DNA of 64,000 nt from Amphibalanus amphitrite (GCF_019059575.1 NW_024882202.1:248001-312000), one strand, 5' to 3'. Positions 26,801 to 41,800 are shown, counted from the stretch's first letter. Made by a program: numbers and translations. Notes: generated from the sequence alone by a model not told the origin.

Positions 26801-29800
26801 CCTGCGTGCCTCTCTGCCTTCCTCCCCTCCCCTCTAATCCCATCCCATCATCCCCCTCTGCCCCGCCGTACCGACGCTCTTGGTGCCGGCGTCGGTCCAG
26901 CACAGCTCGTCCGTGGCGAAGTCGATGGCCAGCGAGTTGGGCAGACCGAGCTCCGCGTCCAGCAGCACCTGCCGGTTGGAGCCGTCCAGCGCGGCGCGCT
27001 CGATCCGCGGCTCGCGACGGTTCCAGTCGGCCCAGTAGATGGTGCTGCTCGAGGGGAAGGGTGGGGTGGGTGACGTGAAGAGGTAGTTGGGTTATTGATT
27101 ACGCTGACGATTGACACTTCAGGCTTTTGTTTACCATATGCATGCAACTACATAGTTATATTTTGCAACGATTAGCCTGCCGACCAGGCGTGACTGACAG
27201 GTCACCGTTCCCTATCGTTGTTTACCCCTGCCCCTGGGGGACTGTTTCTTTTCCCCGTCCCGGATCGATTATTCCTTACCCCCAGCCCCGGGTGGACCGT
27301 CCCTTACACCTGCCCTAGTGAACCTTCGCTTAACCCGCGCGGGGCTGGGGGGGGGGTAAATTTTACCCCCCTCGCGAATTTTTGCGATATCTCAAAAACG
27401 GCGGCGCGCAGCGCCGCCAAACTTTCAGAAGCTTTTCTTACATCAATTTGACACGTTCCCTGAAAATTTAAGCGGAATCCGTCGGAAAATTTTTTGAGAA
27501 ATTGACGTTTTAGTGACGTCATGTTCGCCATTTTCGCCTCAAAAACGGCAAAATTTCAAACGCCGCTAACATTCTCATTTTTAAAGGAATCAAGACGTAA
27601 CAAAAAAAATGTTATACGTAATTCTACTTTGTCTATCAAATGGCTTTCTCGGTTTTTTGAAAATTTTGGATTTTGGCCCAATTTTTTTCAAAAAACTGAC
27701 TTTTTTGGGAAAATAATTATAAAATCCAAAATTTTGAGTGTATCGAAAAAACCGGAATATATGTCAGAGAAGTGGCCTATGTGCACCTACATACCAATTT
27801 TTAAAAGAATCGGTTCAAAAATGTGGGAGTTATTCAAAATTTTATGACGTCACGACACACAAAAATTTTGAAAAATGATATTTTTGGAATTTCTAGACCT
27901 CATACGGAAACAAAAATAGCACAATTCGATTCGCCGTGAAAAACTGCATCAGATAGACACTTTTTTTAGGCCTTAACAACCAACTTCAAAATTTGACCTG
28001 ACCTTGACCTGACCTTGACCTGAAATTCATCCACAGGTGGTCCATATCACTTATTGAGTGTGCCTATTGAATTCTATGAGTAAAGTGACCCATAAAACAT
28101 GTGTCGCATATGCCCTTTTATATATTTTGTTTTTTGGTGACCTGACCTGACCTGACCTGACCTTGACCTTGACCTCTGAATGATATTGTATGCAACGAAT
28201 ATTGTCTTGGTAGCCTAAGAACACGTTTTGGGCAATCAGTCTCAGTCCATGACTCCATTCTTCGGCAACTACGGTGCAAGGCCGATACTGTAGAAACTTG
28301 CAATTTGTACCCTTGACCTGACCTTGACCTTGACCTCAAACTTAAAATTAAGTACATGTTTTTAGTTGTTCGTGATGAGATCTTTCGATTGGCGTTTGAA
28401 TTTTCCAAATCGACCATTAGTTCGGGAGATAACAGGGGGGTAAAATTTACACCCCCCCCCCCCAGCCCCGCGCGTTTGGCTGGAGACCCCAGCCCCGCGC
28501 GGGTTAACCTTGCCCCTGAAAAACCGTCCCTCATGATGGACCGTTCCTTACCCGCGCCCCGGGTGGACAGCCACACCGCGCACGTTGACCAGGCCGCTGC
28601 TAATGACGGTGAACCGGTTGCCCGTCTCGATGCTGGCCACCTCGATGGCATCGCGGCTCGAGTCTGTCCAGTACACGTTACGGGACACAAAGTCGACCGC
28701 CACGCCCTCCGGAGAGCTGATACCTGTCGGAGAGAGACGCTCTGTTAGAGAGCGGGGAGCGGGACAATGGCGACTGAGCCTCAAACAACTGGAGTTGGGT
28801 GAGATGATAGCTCAGGTCACGGTAATTTCTGACGGTGAGGTATCAAAGGTAGTAACCAAAGCCCATTACTGTGGCAGCCCATTGCCGCTATCTATATGGC
28901 ATGTCTATGATGCATAAGTGAATCCCTCTGGGTTATTTTACCCACCTCCCATGGCAAAGTCGACCCTCTGGGAGCCGTTGTAGGCGGCCGCCTTGATCTT
29001 CCTCCCTGCCACGTCACTCCAGAAGATCCGCCCGTCCAGACAGTCGGTGTCAATGCCTGTCAGAACCGGAAGAGGTGATGGGGCCGTCGAACGCCAGGCC
29101 ACGTGGCCTCAGACGGTGGTGGACAAGATCACAAATGCATGCGGGTCAACCGATCGTTTCGATATAAAACAGAACCGTTTTAGGTATTTTAAGAAGACGT
29201 ATCGGTGACAGGTTGCATAAAGAAAAGAAAACATAGCAACCCATGTTCTTCCTAAGCATTGCCTCATATACACGTATGCACTAACGTGAACCAACTCACA
29301 ATAAGATAGGTATACAATATACAATTATGCATACACCCGCCCGGACCCAGCCGACCTGCCTGCCACCTGGCGGTCGTCCCTCAAACCTCCACTCACCGAC
29401 TGCCGTCTGTGTCGGCTCTAGGATGATGGGCCGGCCCCGCTTCCTAGCCTCAAACGGCACCTTCACGATGGCAGAGCCCTGGTTCAGCAGTAGGAAGCCG
29501 CCCTCGTGACGCGGCGCCGGACTGCAGCGGCGACCTGCGAGACACATAGACATAAAATCGTTAGTCCGGAGCTAGTGTATCTGCAGGGCACAGCGGTCAA
29601 AGTGGCTTAATGTGAACGTTCTAAATTGATCCCGAAAAATGTGCCTTTATTTTCTGTACAATGCACTTTATTGCACGTATGTTTGGTTGATTTATCACGC
29701 TTGCTCATCGACATCAATGATATTTGAGCTGCACTGAGCGACTTTCCCAATGGATCAACTGCATCATATTCTCGATCGACGAGTGCGGTATGTGATTCTA

Positions 29801-32800
29801 GCGCTAGTGCAGCGTGGGCACATACCGTCACCGACGAATCCCTTGAGGCAGACGCAGCGGAAGCCGTCGAGGTCGGGCACGCAGGCAGCGTTGACGTCAC
29901 ACTGAGTGGGCTCGTCGTAGCAGCTGATACTGGGCCGGCACGTGTACCCGTCACCGGAGAATCCCTGCGAGAGAGAAACGGAACAGAGGAGAGGAGGGTT
30001 AGTGATGAACTATGTCGCTGAGCTCACTGATGCTAGATACCCGCCTTTGAATCAGCTATGGACGTCACTTAGCTAAATCAACAGGTAATCGGGCGCCACT
30101 GAGTTCACTCCCTGACCTCATGACTGAGCTGACTTAGCTGAGTAAACTTAGTCCTCAAGTGGACTACGTCACTGCTCTTCTTGCTCACCGATAGGTATTT
30201 CATTTTACCTAAGTAGCACGCTCTTAGCTCACTAAGCTCTCCGTCTTCACTCACCGGTCGGCACCGGCAGCTGAAGCGCAGTTCCTCCGGCACGTACATA
30301 CACTCGGCCCGCTCGCCGCAGTTATTGACGATGTTACAACTGATGGCCACCTCATCACACTGACGGCTGCCGGTAAAAGACGGAGGTGAAAATGGTCGGT
30401 TGGCAAGGAAATCTTGTCAGGTAGACGGTCGGTTATATACGCATCATGGATCATGGTCTCATGGCCGCAATATGTTATGACTGTGTTAGCTGACAGGAGT
30501 AAATATGAACCTCTGCTGGCATGGGTTATATGATGGATGGCGGCATGACTCTTGTGTTCAACTTCAGCTATGCCTAAATTTTGACAGCAAAAAGACTCGC
30601 CACTGCGCACTATTTCTGTCAAACCCAGCTCAGCGGTCACTTACCCGTCTCCCTCGTAGCCCCGGCGGCACTGGCAGTGGTAGCGGTCGGCATCCTGGTC
30701 ATACACACAGGTGGCATCCTTGTGGCAGTCCTTCAGCACGGAACAGTCGGCGTTCGGGTCGGGCGTGCACACAGAGCCATCTTCCGTGTAGCCGGGGAAA
30801 CACGAGCACTGGTAGCGGCCGTTGGTGGCGTTGTAGGAGCAGAGAGCGTGCACGTCGCAGTCCTCGTCACCGCGGCACTCGGGGACCTCCGGGACCTCGG
30901 CCGGAGCTGGAACGGGGGAGGGTCACGTCACCGCGGCACTCGGGGACCTCCGGGACCTCGGCCGGAGCTGGAACAGGGGAGGGTCACGTCACCGCGGCAC
31001 TCTGGGACCTCCGGGACCTCGGCCGGAGCTGGAACGGGGGAGAGTCACGTCACTGAGCTGTGTATGAGCGAACCAATGAGAGGAATCGGCCACATCATTA
31101 CGTTACATTTTCGGCGGTGAGCTCCCATGCGCGAGAAAAAAGAATTCGGAGACGGCTGACGGGTAAAATGACATTCCACGAGAACACGAGAACCTTTGTA
31201 CGCAAGTCTCCACAAGCCAGGTCTATGACGTCTCCGAGGGTGAGTACAGAGGTTTTTGCTTTGGGGATTTACATAAAAAGTTACCGTGAGCCAATTTAAT
31301 TCCAAAATTATAGGCATAAGTCACATCCGGCTCTCACCCTCAGTGACTGCGGTGGGCGCCACGTCCACTCCCTCTTCTCCCTCGTCTCCGTCGGTGCCGC
31401 TGGGACCCTTGGTGTCGTACTCTCCCTCGCCGGTAGGCAGACACTTCTCCATGGCCTCGTCATAGCGGTAGGTGACGGGACAGTAGCAGGCGCCGTCGTA
31501 GCAGTACGGTAAGGGTGTCTGATCCTCGTCATCTGTCAATGCAGGAGCGGACGGGGAGGGGATGAGGGAGAGATAGCAGTGGAGGAAACGCAGCCACAAC
31601 AAGAGAAGGCTGCCTATACTTGAGAGTTGTTCTTTGTACTTGTGATTCCCTTGGGCAGATCTTTCAATTCAAATGCATTCCAGCAGTGCCTTCGCACAAA
31701 TAATACCTTCCCCTGGTCCCTCCAACTTTGTCTGATGCCATCATGATACATCTCAGTCGTACCTTCCAAGAGTAGACACTCCTTTCGGTCCCTATGGCAC
31801 TTCCCGATTCCATTATAATACACTCCGATCCTACCTTTTAGCAGGAAGCACTCCTCCTGATCGTCTGTGAGCTGATAGCCGTCCGGACACACACAGAAAC
31901 CGAACACACACGTCGAGTCCAACCTCTGTAATACGGCAGGGAACAGATCAGAACAGCAGAGAGAGTGTGAGAGAGTCAGTGAGTGTGAGAGAGTCCGTTG
32001 TTCGAACACACACGTCGAGTCCAACCTCTGTACTACGGCGGGGAATAGTTCAGGACAACAGAGAGTGTGGTCCAATTATCCGAACAGGCAGGTCAAGTCT
32101 ACCCTCTGTAACTCGACAGAGTTTAGGTCAAGACTGTGGTCCTTCGTACGAACGCCAATGACACATGCGATTTGAATAAAGGCATAATTTTTTGATTAAT
32201 GAAACTTCCAAACTAGTCCAATCGATATGATTGTATCTCATCCATTGTTTCATTACTCAGACTATTCACAACATCAAATAAAGCCCAGTGCCTTTCGCCG
32301 CCCTCCGGGCTCCAAGTCCCCCGTCCCAGCCCGGTTATTTGGCGCCTCACCTCCGGAATCGCCTCGGGTACCTCTGGTCCCTCGGGCTGTCCCTCTGGCG
32401 TCTCCGAGGGCTGCTCCTCCGGCGCCGGCGTGGTCGCCGGCTGGCAGTTGAAGCCGTCGCCCTCGAATCCCGCCATACAGGCGCAGACAAACCGGTCGGC
32501 CGTCAGGTCGAACCCACACACGCCGTACTCCGAGCAGATGTTGTCCACCGAACAGTCGCGGTCCGGCGAGGGTGCTGTGGGTCACGAGTCAGTAGTCACA
32601 GTCACAGTGTGCAGAGTGCAGTCACAGCTACAGGCCACAGTCACAGACACAAAGGCACAGTCACAGAGCTCAGTCACAGTCACAGCTTGCAGTCATGGTC
32701 ACAGGTCATAAGCACAGTTATTGCGTTCAGTCACAGACAAAAACATAGTCATAGGCGTAGACGGTGATATAAACTCGACATACGATGTTATAACAAGGGA

Positions 32801-35800
32801 CATGCACAACGTAGAATTCAATGTAAACGGGTCGGTAAAGCCTTGTTGGCAGTATAGTGTATACGTTTTCGGTGTGCGGTGGGCTCTCACCGGCTGACGG
32901 GCTGGGCTCTGTTGTCGGCGTCGGCATACACACGAACAGACCGGTCGCCACCTCGTAGTCACAGATCTCGCCGACGGCACAGTCCGAGTCCTGCAGACAG
33001 CCGCCCATCCCTGCGGGAAGCGGATCAACAGAGCGAGCAGTGTCAAAGGTCACAAGGTCAAAGGTCAGCAGAAAATCATCCAGAGAGCACCTTTCTCCAT
33101 CAACCGTTTTCTGTGGTCATCCAGCATCAAACGAAGTCTTGTACGGTGCAGAGCGACACCGGTTTTCAAATATGTTTTCCCATAACCTCTACAAAACGCG
33201 CGAAGGTGTATAAACCTGCAAATTTTTGCGCAAGATATTAAGTACGCATATCGATAAAAGCTGGATGCTGGAGACACACCCGAACCCGCCCTCCACCTCA
33301 CCTGGGATGGGGTCGACAATGGGGCCGACGTACACGCACTGGCCGCCCTCCCTGACGTACTCCTGGTCACAGAGGCACACGTAGCGGTCCACCCACGGGG
33401 CGTACACGCAGGTGGAGTGGGCGCCGCACTGGGCGTCCGTCTCACACGCTGTGGGGAGCAAGGCAGCGGTCAGAGGTCAGAGGTCACCGAGAGGTCATAC
33501 AGAGTCACACCGGACGTCCGTCTCACACGCTGTGGGGAGCAAGGCAGCGATCAGCATAGGTCAACAGAGGTCAAACAAAGTCATACACCGTGCGTCTGTC
33601 TCAAGCGTTGTGGAGATTGGCGAGGGCAGGGGTCACCGAACATAGCCACACAGTATAAATTGAAGTCGACTGAGAAACGGAATTGCAGTTTAGAACGACC
33701 CGTGAGTCGTGAGGCGAGGTGCATTAGCGGACTTAATGATAGCAGTCTAGCAGACTTCCTGTTTCCTTTAGGACTGAGGACTAAGAGCCCTATGCCACTG
33801 TAGCCGCCTAACATTAAAGAATAAGAATCTCGAATGGCAGTTCCAACTCACGGATGTCCTCCGGGGCGGCCTCGCAGTTGACGCCGTCGCCGATGTAGCC
33901 CACGTTGCAGACGCACTGCGGGTTGTTGACCTCGTACTCGAGACACTCGGCGTGCTCGTGACAGGTCACGTCTGCCGTCGGCGGCAGAGAGGGGTGGTCA
34001 CAGACACTGGTCCCAGAATCTGGGTGGTCTATTCGAAATGGTTTTATATGTCCATGACTGAATATGTTTTCCGTTAAAAAGTGGATAAAAGGAGACAGTC
34101 ACTTTCAAAGTGATCGGGCAATATCCAGTTCATCCATTATCATTCAATGATCAACGATTCCATTTTATTCTATCACTCACTCACAAATCTGTACTGGTCC
34201 GCTATCCGTCCCCCATCGTGCGCGTACCTCTGCAGAGCACTGCGACCGTGGTGGCCACGGAGCAGTTGACGCCGTCGCCGAAGAAGCCGGCCCTGCAGAA
34301 GCAGATGTTGGCGCCCAGCCAGTCGGCAAAGTCGCACTCGGCATTGGGGCCGCAGTCGGCGAACGTGTCACAGCCTGCGGGCGGGCGGCGGGACGAATTG
34401 TCAGTGCCAGCGCTACAACTACACAGCACAAACTGAGGTCGCCCCATATATTTATTTACGGCCCTCCAGCAAAAGAGTGGTTGGTTAGCCTATGTGCTTT
34501 TGGTGTAATCACTTTAAATGACAGAGACAGTCCTGTAAAATGACTCAATGGAAATGAGAAGAGGGCTCGTGCACACATTTTGGCAGTGGTTTTCAACAGC
34601 CATTAGGCGTTTTCATCAATGCAGATCGGTTATTGTGATGTTGGCAACCAACCACTTAATACCTGGAGGGCCGTACAGTAGGTACTGTGATTATATTTTT
34701 TCTTATTTCACAATACCATCAACATGCATTGTCCATTGATAGGCGATTTCAAAAAGTATCCACTTGAATTGAAATATTATATCCGCTTAGCTCAAAAGAG
34801 CATCACCAATCATATTGAGTGACCGTTCAATTACATTTGCAGCCCATTGGGTGGGCCCGACTCCCGCACTCACGCTTTTCGACGGGCTGCGTCTTGCAGA
34901 CGGTGTAGCCGTCTCCCTGGAGTCCGGCGTTACAGACACACTGCGGTACTCCCTCGAGCTCTACACATTCGGCCGCCGGGTGGCACTCGACACCTGGAGA
35001 AAACACGCAGAGATAGCAATGACACTGCTATCATTGGTCATTGCCCGTGATACTTGTAAACCATATGCATATTTTTACTAAGTAGCGTAGTTTTCCAGCA
35101 TCCAAATATTCCTTTTTATCAGCTCTACTTTGCCTCAACGCCACGCATTCGCCGGATTGTAGGGAGCCTTGCGGCGCAGCCTACATACAGGTGTGGAGCT
35201 GTGCGGTACAGCCTACCTGCAGGCGTCGACTACCAGCGCCATCTATGGTGCAGCGGGAGAACTAGCATAGGGTGACGGCTTATGCTGATTCCTTTCCGTT
35301 GCGGCGGCGAATGCATGTACCGAGGGAGTTGTATATAGGAAGGCGTGTTTTATACCAGCATTTGATAATGCTTTTATTATCGTGTTGCCCCTAGTCTTGC
35401 TCATTTTCATCTCCAATTTGGCGTGTAACTACTACGCCTTGGTTGGACCCAAACCAGCAGTTACAATCGACCGATGGAGATGAAGATTGGAGGATTTACT
35501 TCCCTCTTCCCGTTCCCACTCACCACCGCAGAGCACTGCCAGCGGTGTGGCCACCACGCAGCGCATGCCGTCGCCGAAGTAGCCCTGTAGACAGACGCAC
35601 ACGTTGCCTCCGGCCCAGTCGGCGAAGATGCACTCTGCGTTCGGCCCACAGTCGTTGGCCGACTGGCACACTGCAGAAGGGAGGAGAGAAATGACGGTCA
35701 TCACCATGAATGTTTGATCATAATTCTATTTTTATGATCATACTTTAGTTTCGCATAGGATCGTTTCCTTTTTCTTCTAGCTACATGGCAAAGACGTTTA

Positions 35801-38800
35801 CATATAGTCTTGCATTTTCTAGCACCCACGCCTTCACGCATCATTTATGGCTAGCTTGCACCTATATGACCCCTCCTTCCCTCCAAGTGCCTTCCCGTGA
35901 TATGTATGCGCCTCTTCCCATCCCGCGAATCATGAGCTCCGTGGCTGCAGTCAGCTCTCGGCACTCACGGTTGCCCTGCTGCTCGGCGGCGCGACACTCG
36001 AGTCCGTTGCCGTAGAAGCCCGGGTCGCACACGCAGCCCGGTCTGCCGAGCTCCACCTCCACACACGAGGCGTGAGAGTGGCAGAAGAAGTCGCCACAGG
36101 GTCCCGGAGTCGTGTCTGGGGCCGGCCGACCGGGAGGGAGGGGTGGTGAAACGGTTACGGGGGGGGGGGCCGAGGCACAGAGCATTGTGCTGTGTAACAA
36201 CGAGCTAATGAGGCTTCACAATGAACGTTTATCAATAATGAAAATGCGAAAATGAGCATTAATGTGAAGCACTCTAATTAACAACACTGTAGGTATGGTG
36301 GGTCTATCAATTTATCAATTTGGAGGACTGTCGATCCAAAAGGTTTTCATGTTGAATGGTTATACCGCGCTGGTGAAGATTTCGATCGCTAATAAAAAAC
36401 AGGAAATATCTACATGCATATCAGTGCAACTCATGCTTTTACCTATCTACACTGCATGTACATTTCATGTATTTTTAAAATGCAATCTACATTCTACAGG
36501 TAACAAGCGGGGTAAACAACACATGATTAAATGGGAAGAAATCATTGAGTTTGTTTATGTTGGGCATGCTAAGTAGAATTAACTGAAAGAAATGGATAAC
36601 GGTATGGTGAAGTTAGATAAATATAGTAGTCTCAGTTACAGCATTCAATTCCTTAAAATTCCTTAAAATCCTTGAAATGGATAACTACAATCTATTGGTA
36701 CGAAATGAGCATGGAAGTTTGAATATCGACGTAATTCGGCATGTCATATCTACATAAGCTACTTTTTGCGAGAAGCATTTCTAAAATGAATATTTATGAG
36801 AGTGTGTATCTGATCTATGCACCTCATTTGAAACCAAACCAAGTGTTTTCTAGAAACATCACACAACCCTCAATCTAAGCTGCAAGTCTAAAAATTGTGT
36901 TTCATTGTTGCTGCTGTTGAAGTGCGTCGTTTCTACTGTCTGTTGTCTATTATCTATTATATATTTTTGTCATTTATTGTAATTTGTCATCTATTGTAAT
37001 TGTCTGCTGGCTGATTATTTCCGGTCTAATTTCTACTGATGTGACTATTATCTATTCTATTTATCCTCGCTGCGCCGCTCACCGGTGGCCACACAGCGGT
37101 TGGCCTGGGCCGTGTATCCGGGCGCGCAGACACAGAGCGCGCGCTGCTGCCACTCGCTGAACTGACATTCGGCGTTCAGGCCGCAGTCGGACGAGCTGCG
37201 GCAGGACGCGTCTGTGGCGGCGGTCAGGGACCGCTGACTCACCCCAGCTCACACCAGATCACCCCCACTCACCCAACTCACCCTACTCACCCTTTGCAGA
37301 GCTACAGCTCACCTCCGTGACTCGACTCACCTCAGCGGGTGATTCAAATGAGAAACATTGAGCGAGATGAGATTACGGAGGCGGCTTGCGTCATGACAGG
37401 CATCTAGCATTCCCGACTTAGAATGATTGGTGAAACGTTTAGCTAGGAATGCTCGAAAGGGTGTGCAGTGTATAGAGCACACTTAAGACATGGTAGTGAA
37501 AAACGACATACAGCATTCAACGCTCAACATCAGCACATTTTAAGCCATAACATCAGCGTAAGCTGGGCAGTGGTGAGTCAGCAGACAGCCTCAGCCCCAG
37601 AGCAGGTATGTGCGCCATACTAGCGGTCAGATAGCAGCGTAAGCATTAGATAGAGCGATAGACACCCCATCTGCGGACAGCGATAGCGACGGCCGGTGGA
37701 GCGCCGTTCTCAACATGGTATCGCTCTGAGTCATGCGGGTCATTGCCGAGCGCCAGGAGGCTGGGTTCATACGAGTACCCCCGAGACATGGATTGTTTGT
37801 ATAGATTGGACTTTGGAGCCATTTAGCATTAAGTACTTACCAGAGTGCATTACAACCCGAGTAGCACCAATGCCCTCCAAGCAAGATTTTAGCACCGAGC
37901 GTAGTGCATGGATTGTTGGAGCCAATGAATCAGAATTAGGCATTTTTCGACTCATTGTTATATACCGTTTGATTCGCCTTTGCTTTTTCCCGGAGCTGGC
38001 TTCCCCGCTGCCAGGCTCAGCTTCCCTCCCTCCATGGCGCTCGGGAGGGCGCCGGGGTCCCTCCTTTCCCTCCCCTCCCTCTATCGTCCTCCTCACCTGG
38101 CGCTCCGGAGGGCGCCGGGGTCACCACCTCCTCGCAGTGGGTGCCGTCGCCGGTGAAGCCGATGTCGCACTCGCACACCGGACTGCCGCGGCTGTACTCG
38201 TAGCAGGCGGCGTTCTCGCCGCACGTGAGATCCGCGCAGCTCAGTAGCTCTGTGGGGGACGTGAGGTCATTGGTGTGACGGGAGACAATAATTAGATGTC
38301 AGCGGCGATCCCTGCTCATTGGACAAACTCCGGAGTTGTGGCTAGGCACTGGGAGTCTGTTTCATATCGATGTAAAAAAGCGACGATTCCTTCGAACATG
38401 TCGGACAAAGCCACCAGTTACTTGCAAAGCCAGGAACAGTTTCTAATTCATGCAGACCTAAATCCATTGACGAGCCCTATCCCTCTCCCCTCCGATTTCC
38501 TGTTCGCCTGTTCGCCACTTACTCTCACAGTTCTGTCCGTTCCCGGTGTAGTCGGGCATGCAGAGGCAGGAGTAGCTGCCGAACTCGTTGGTGCACATGG
38601 CGTGCTCGTGACAGTTATCCTCGCCCTGGCGGCACTCGTCGATGTCGACACAGATCCGCAGCTCCTCCGGCGGCACGTCCGACGGACCCTCGCGGTACTC
38701 GTAGGTGAACCTGCGGGACATGGGTGGAGGCGTTGGATGAGCGAGGGCTGAGGGAAGTCTGACGCTGGGATTTGCATTACGGTATTTTCAATAGCTGATT

Positions 38801-41800
38801 GTCGTGTGTGAAAGGAATATTTCGTACCTGTCTACATATGTATCATACACAGTAACATGAGGTAAAAGTTAATAACAAAAAGGTTATAAATTGACAGACC
38901 TTTCCTTCAAGAAACGGTCGTCTATTGGTATGGTCATGTTTTTCAAAAAGCGTCCCCTCCATGTGGCATGCAGCAGTGCTCGTAGATATCCTGTTGTTTC
39001 AGTTGCACTCACCCGGGCCGGCAGTCGCACCGGTAGCCGCTGTGTCCCTCCGGGGTGCAGACAGAGTTGGGGCCGCACTTCCTCTCCGCGTCCTTACACG
39101 GACTCTCGTCTGTCGAAGGGAAAGTGTTCACGGAGCTTATGTCTTTGTTCTTTAGAGACATGCACTGATTATAGCTGGCTAGATTGCGGATTGAATTGCT
39201 ATAGGACTCCGTCTAACAATTTATTCAAATCTAAACTATTCGATTGTTGTGTAAACTGTAATGCTTTGTAGCTTTAATTTCTCAACCTTACCTGATATCG
39301 CCTCGATATTATTTGAGCTAGCGAAACGTACAATCTGCTCCGGTTCCTCGTAGACGATAAAGTTCCGATCAACCTGCCAACGAAGATGGAAAAATATCAC
39401 GGTGAAACTCGAACACACATTACTTATCAGTAGGCACTGAAGCTTTCCAGTAGCTCCTCATCTGACCGGCTGCTTCTTTACTGCACAGCCCCATCCCTCC
39501 CCTCCCTCCTCCGTGAGACCAACTCAGGCCGACTCACGATGTGTCTGAGCTGGTTGAGTTCCTCCTGCTCCGGCTGCCAGGGACACTCGTCGAACTGCAC
39601 CTCTGCCTCCAGGTTCATCGGGATGCTGATGGCGTTACCCGCCTGGCGGAACTGGCGCTGGGAGGTGATCCTCAGACGACCTGGAGCAGAGGGACGAGAC
39701 GTCACAGGTCAGTGAAGGGGCGGGGCTCGATGGTATGGGTCAGAAAGGAGAGAGGGGCGCGGTGACAGAGGTCAAGGAGGGAAAGAGGCGTGGTGGCAGG
39801 GGTCAGTGAGGTGGAGGTTCAGATAGAGTAAACTTAAAGCCAAAGAGACAGCAGTTCGGGGCGTTATTAGTCGAAGAGACAGCGATGCAGGGTGTCACAT
39901 GTTCAAGAGGCGAAGTTGCGAGTCGCGATAGGTCAGCGAGGTGAAATCGATAACCCTCGGCGACGGCGAGTAGCGCGATCAGTGGCGCTAAGCGATGCAG
40001 GTCTTCCTGACTGTTTTGGTATCGTTGTCACCACGGCATGGTAGCGTATCTCTCACCACTGACCTCTGCCGATCCTAACGACGGTGTTGGTGTAGCCGTC
40101 CATCTCCACCTTCTCTCCGAAGGCGATGGCCGGCACCGCGCCGTTCAGACGCGTCTCCACGCTGAGGTGGTTGAACACGTTCAGGCCGCCAAAGTCCTGC
40201 TGCAGCACCACGTGGTGACCCGTCTGAGGAAAGTCCACGTCGATCGTGGCGTTGGCCACGCCGCCTGAAAGGAAGGAAGGCAGCAGTCAGTGCGGAGTCA
40301 ATGCAGAACGGCGGCAGAGACAGCTTCAGGGTCGAGAGCTACAGCAGAGTCAGGGGTTGTCGAGCAAGTACATGATGGCCGCCTTATCATTCACGATCCA
40401 GCAATTAGTGCTTGAAGTGAGTCATTTGATTCCCAAGAACGATAAGAGTAGGCTATTGGAGTCAGGAAATGATTCCGTTACGAGCATCAGCGATATTTTC
40501 AACGATATCCGTACTTAAAAAGAACACCGCATATACAGTAGGTAACCTAGTCTATTTTTCGCTTTTAAGTCACATTTCATCCCTTACCGGTCATCTGGAA
40601 TCCGTTTCGGACGCCGGTGGCCGGCTTGGCGAACATCCAGCCCACGATGTCGCTGACCGGCATCAGGGTCTGGAAGTCGTAGCCCAGCTCGGCCACCACC
40701 TTGGCCACGCTGGTGTAGGACCTGCCGTCCGAGACGACCGCGTACGCCTGCAGCTGCTGGCCGTCGATGGTGAAGCCGTTCAGAGTGCCGAACACGTCGC
40801 CCATGATACGCAGCGGCTCGTCTGAGGGCGGGAGGGGAAGGTCGCCGGTTCGAATCCCGTCAGGGAGTATTTTACTACCCGATCAAAGTCGTGACCCGGT
40901 TATGAATAGTTTAGCCACATGATCAAAACGTCACGAACATGATACTAGTATACGACTGGCTAGTGGCTATATTTCAAATGTAAGTGTCCTACTCAGTTCT
41001 CACCCCGCGTCAGACAGCTTTTTCCGTTGCCGTAGAAGCCGGCGTTACAGACGCAGCAGAATCCGTCCTCGTGGTCGTGGCACGTGGCCTCCGAGTGGCA
41101 CGTGATGCCTCCCGTGGCGCACGTGGCCGACTGCTCCAGACTGGCTGGGGGAGAAACACTGGCTGTTACCAGACACTCTGCTCAGGTCTTCATGTTTGTT
41201 GCCTTTCAATACACACCACACAGTCAACCACGCAAGGTTAGGTCCTGGTTTTTGTAAATCGAGCCTGTATTAGTATCGATATTTCGACCACCGGCCCGGG
41301 CCAGGGGTCGTGTGGTAATTGTGAGTTTAAAGATGAGTTCACCGACTGAGTATGGTCTAGAGAGGGCGAGACGTCTGACTCATGTAACATAAACATGGTC
41401 ACTGGCTGGCAAAGGTTATTGGTAATACCCGGAAGTGTCAAGGTCTTAACGGTGTGATGAAGTTCGTCTGCTGTTTACCGGTAATGATGCGAGTGTTATT
41501 CGTCAGTTCTTACCAGTGTGCGTATATTTCTAAGCTAAAAAAAATCAAGTGAGAGGTGAGAGAAAAAGAGGGCGTGTCCGTGTGCGTTCAATGTGTCTCA
41601 CACATGAGTAGGTGCGCTGTGACCGAGTATGTTCCGGGACGACCATGACCCGTAACGGCGCGGGACGGCGCTGGTGCCAGCTCGACCATTAGTGACCGCC
41701 GGCCCGGTCCGACATGGAAAATAAATAGTGCGCCACGTCGGGCCCCGCCCAGTGGGGTCCCGGCGGGGAGGGGAGGGTACGGAGGGGCAGGATGGATCGG

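Noticed and set aside
31614..32075. Minus-strand frame running from the exon 23 copies through the exon as one 153-codon ORF
   Set aside because: It reads through duplicated intronic copies of the exon edge; splicing at 31925 gives the EGF-consistent product.
40836..40860. Isolated B-box-like GGTTCGAATCCCG next to a nidogen exon
   Set aside because: No A box at tRNA spacing; at most a SINE scrap.
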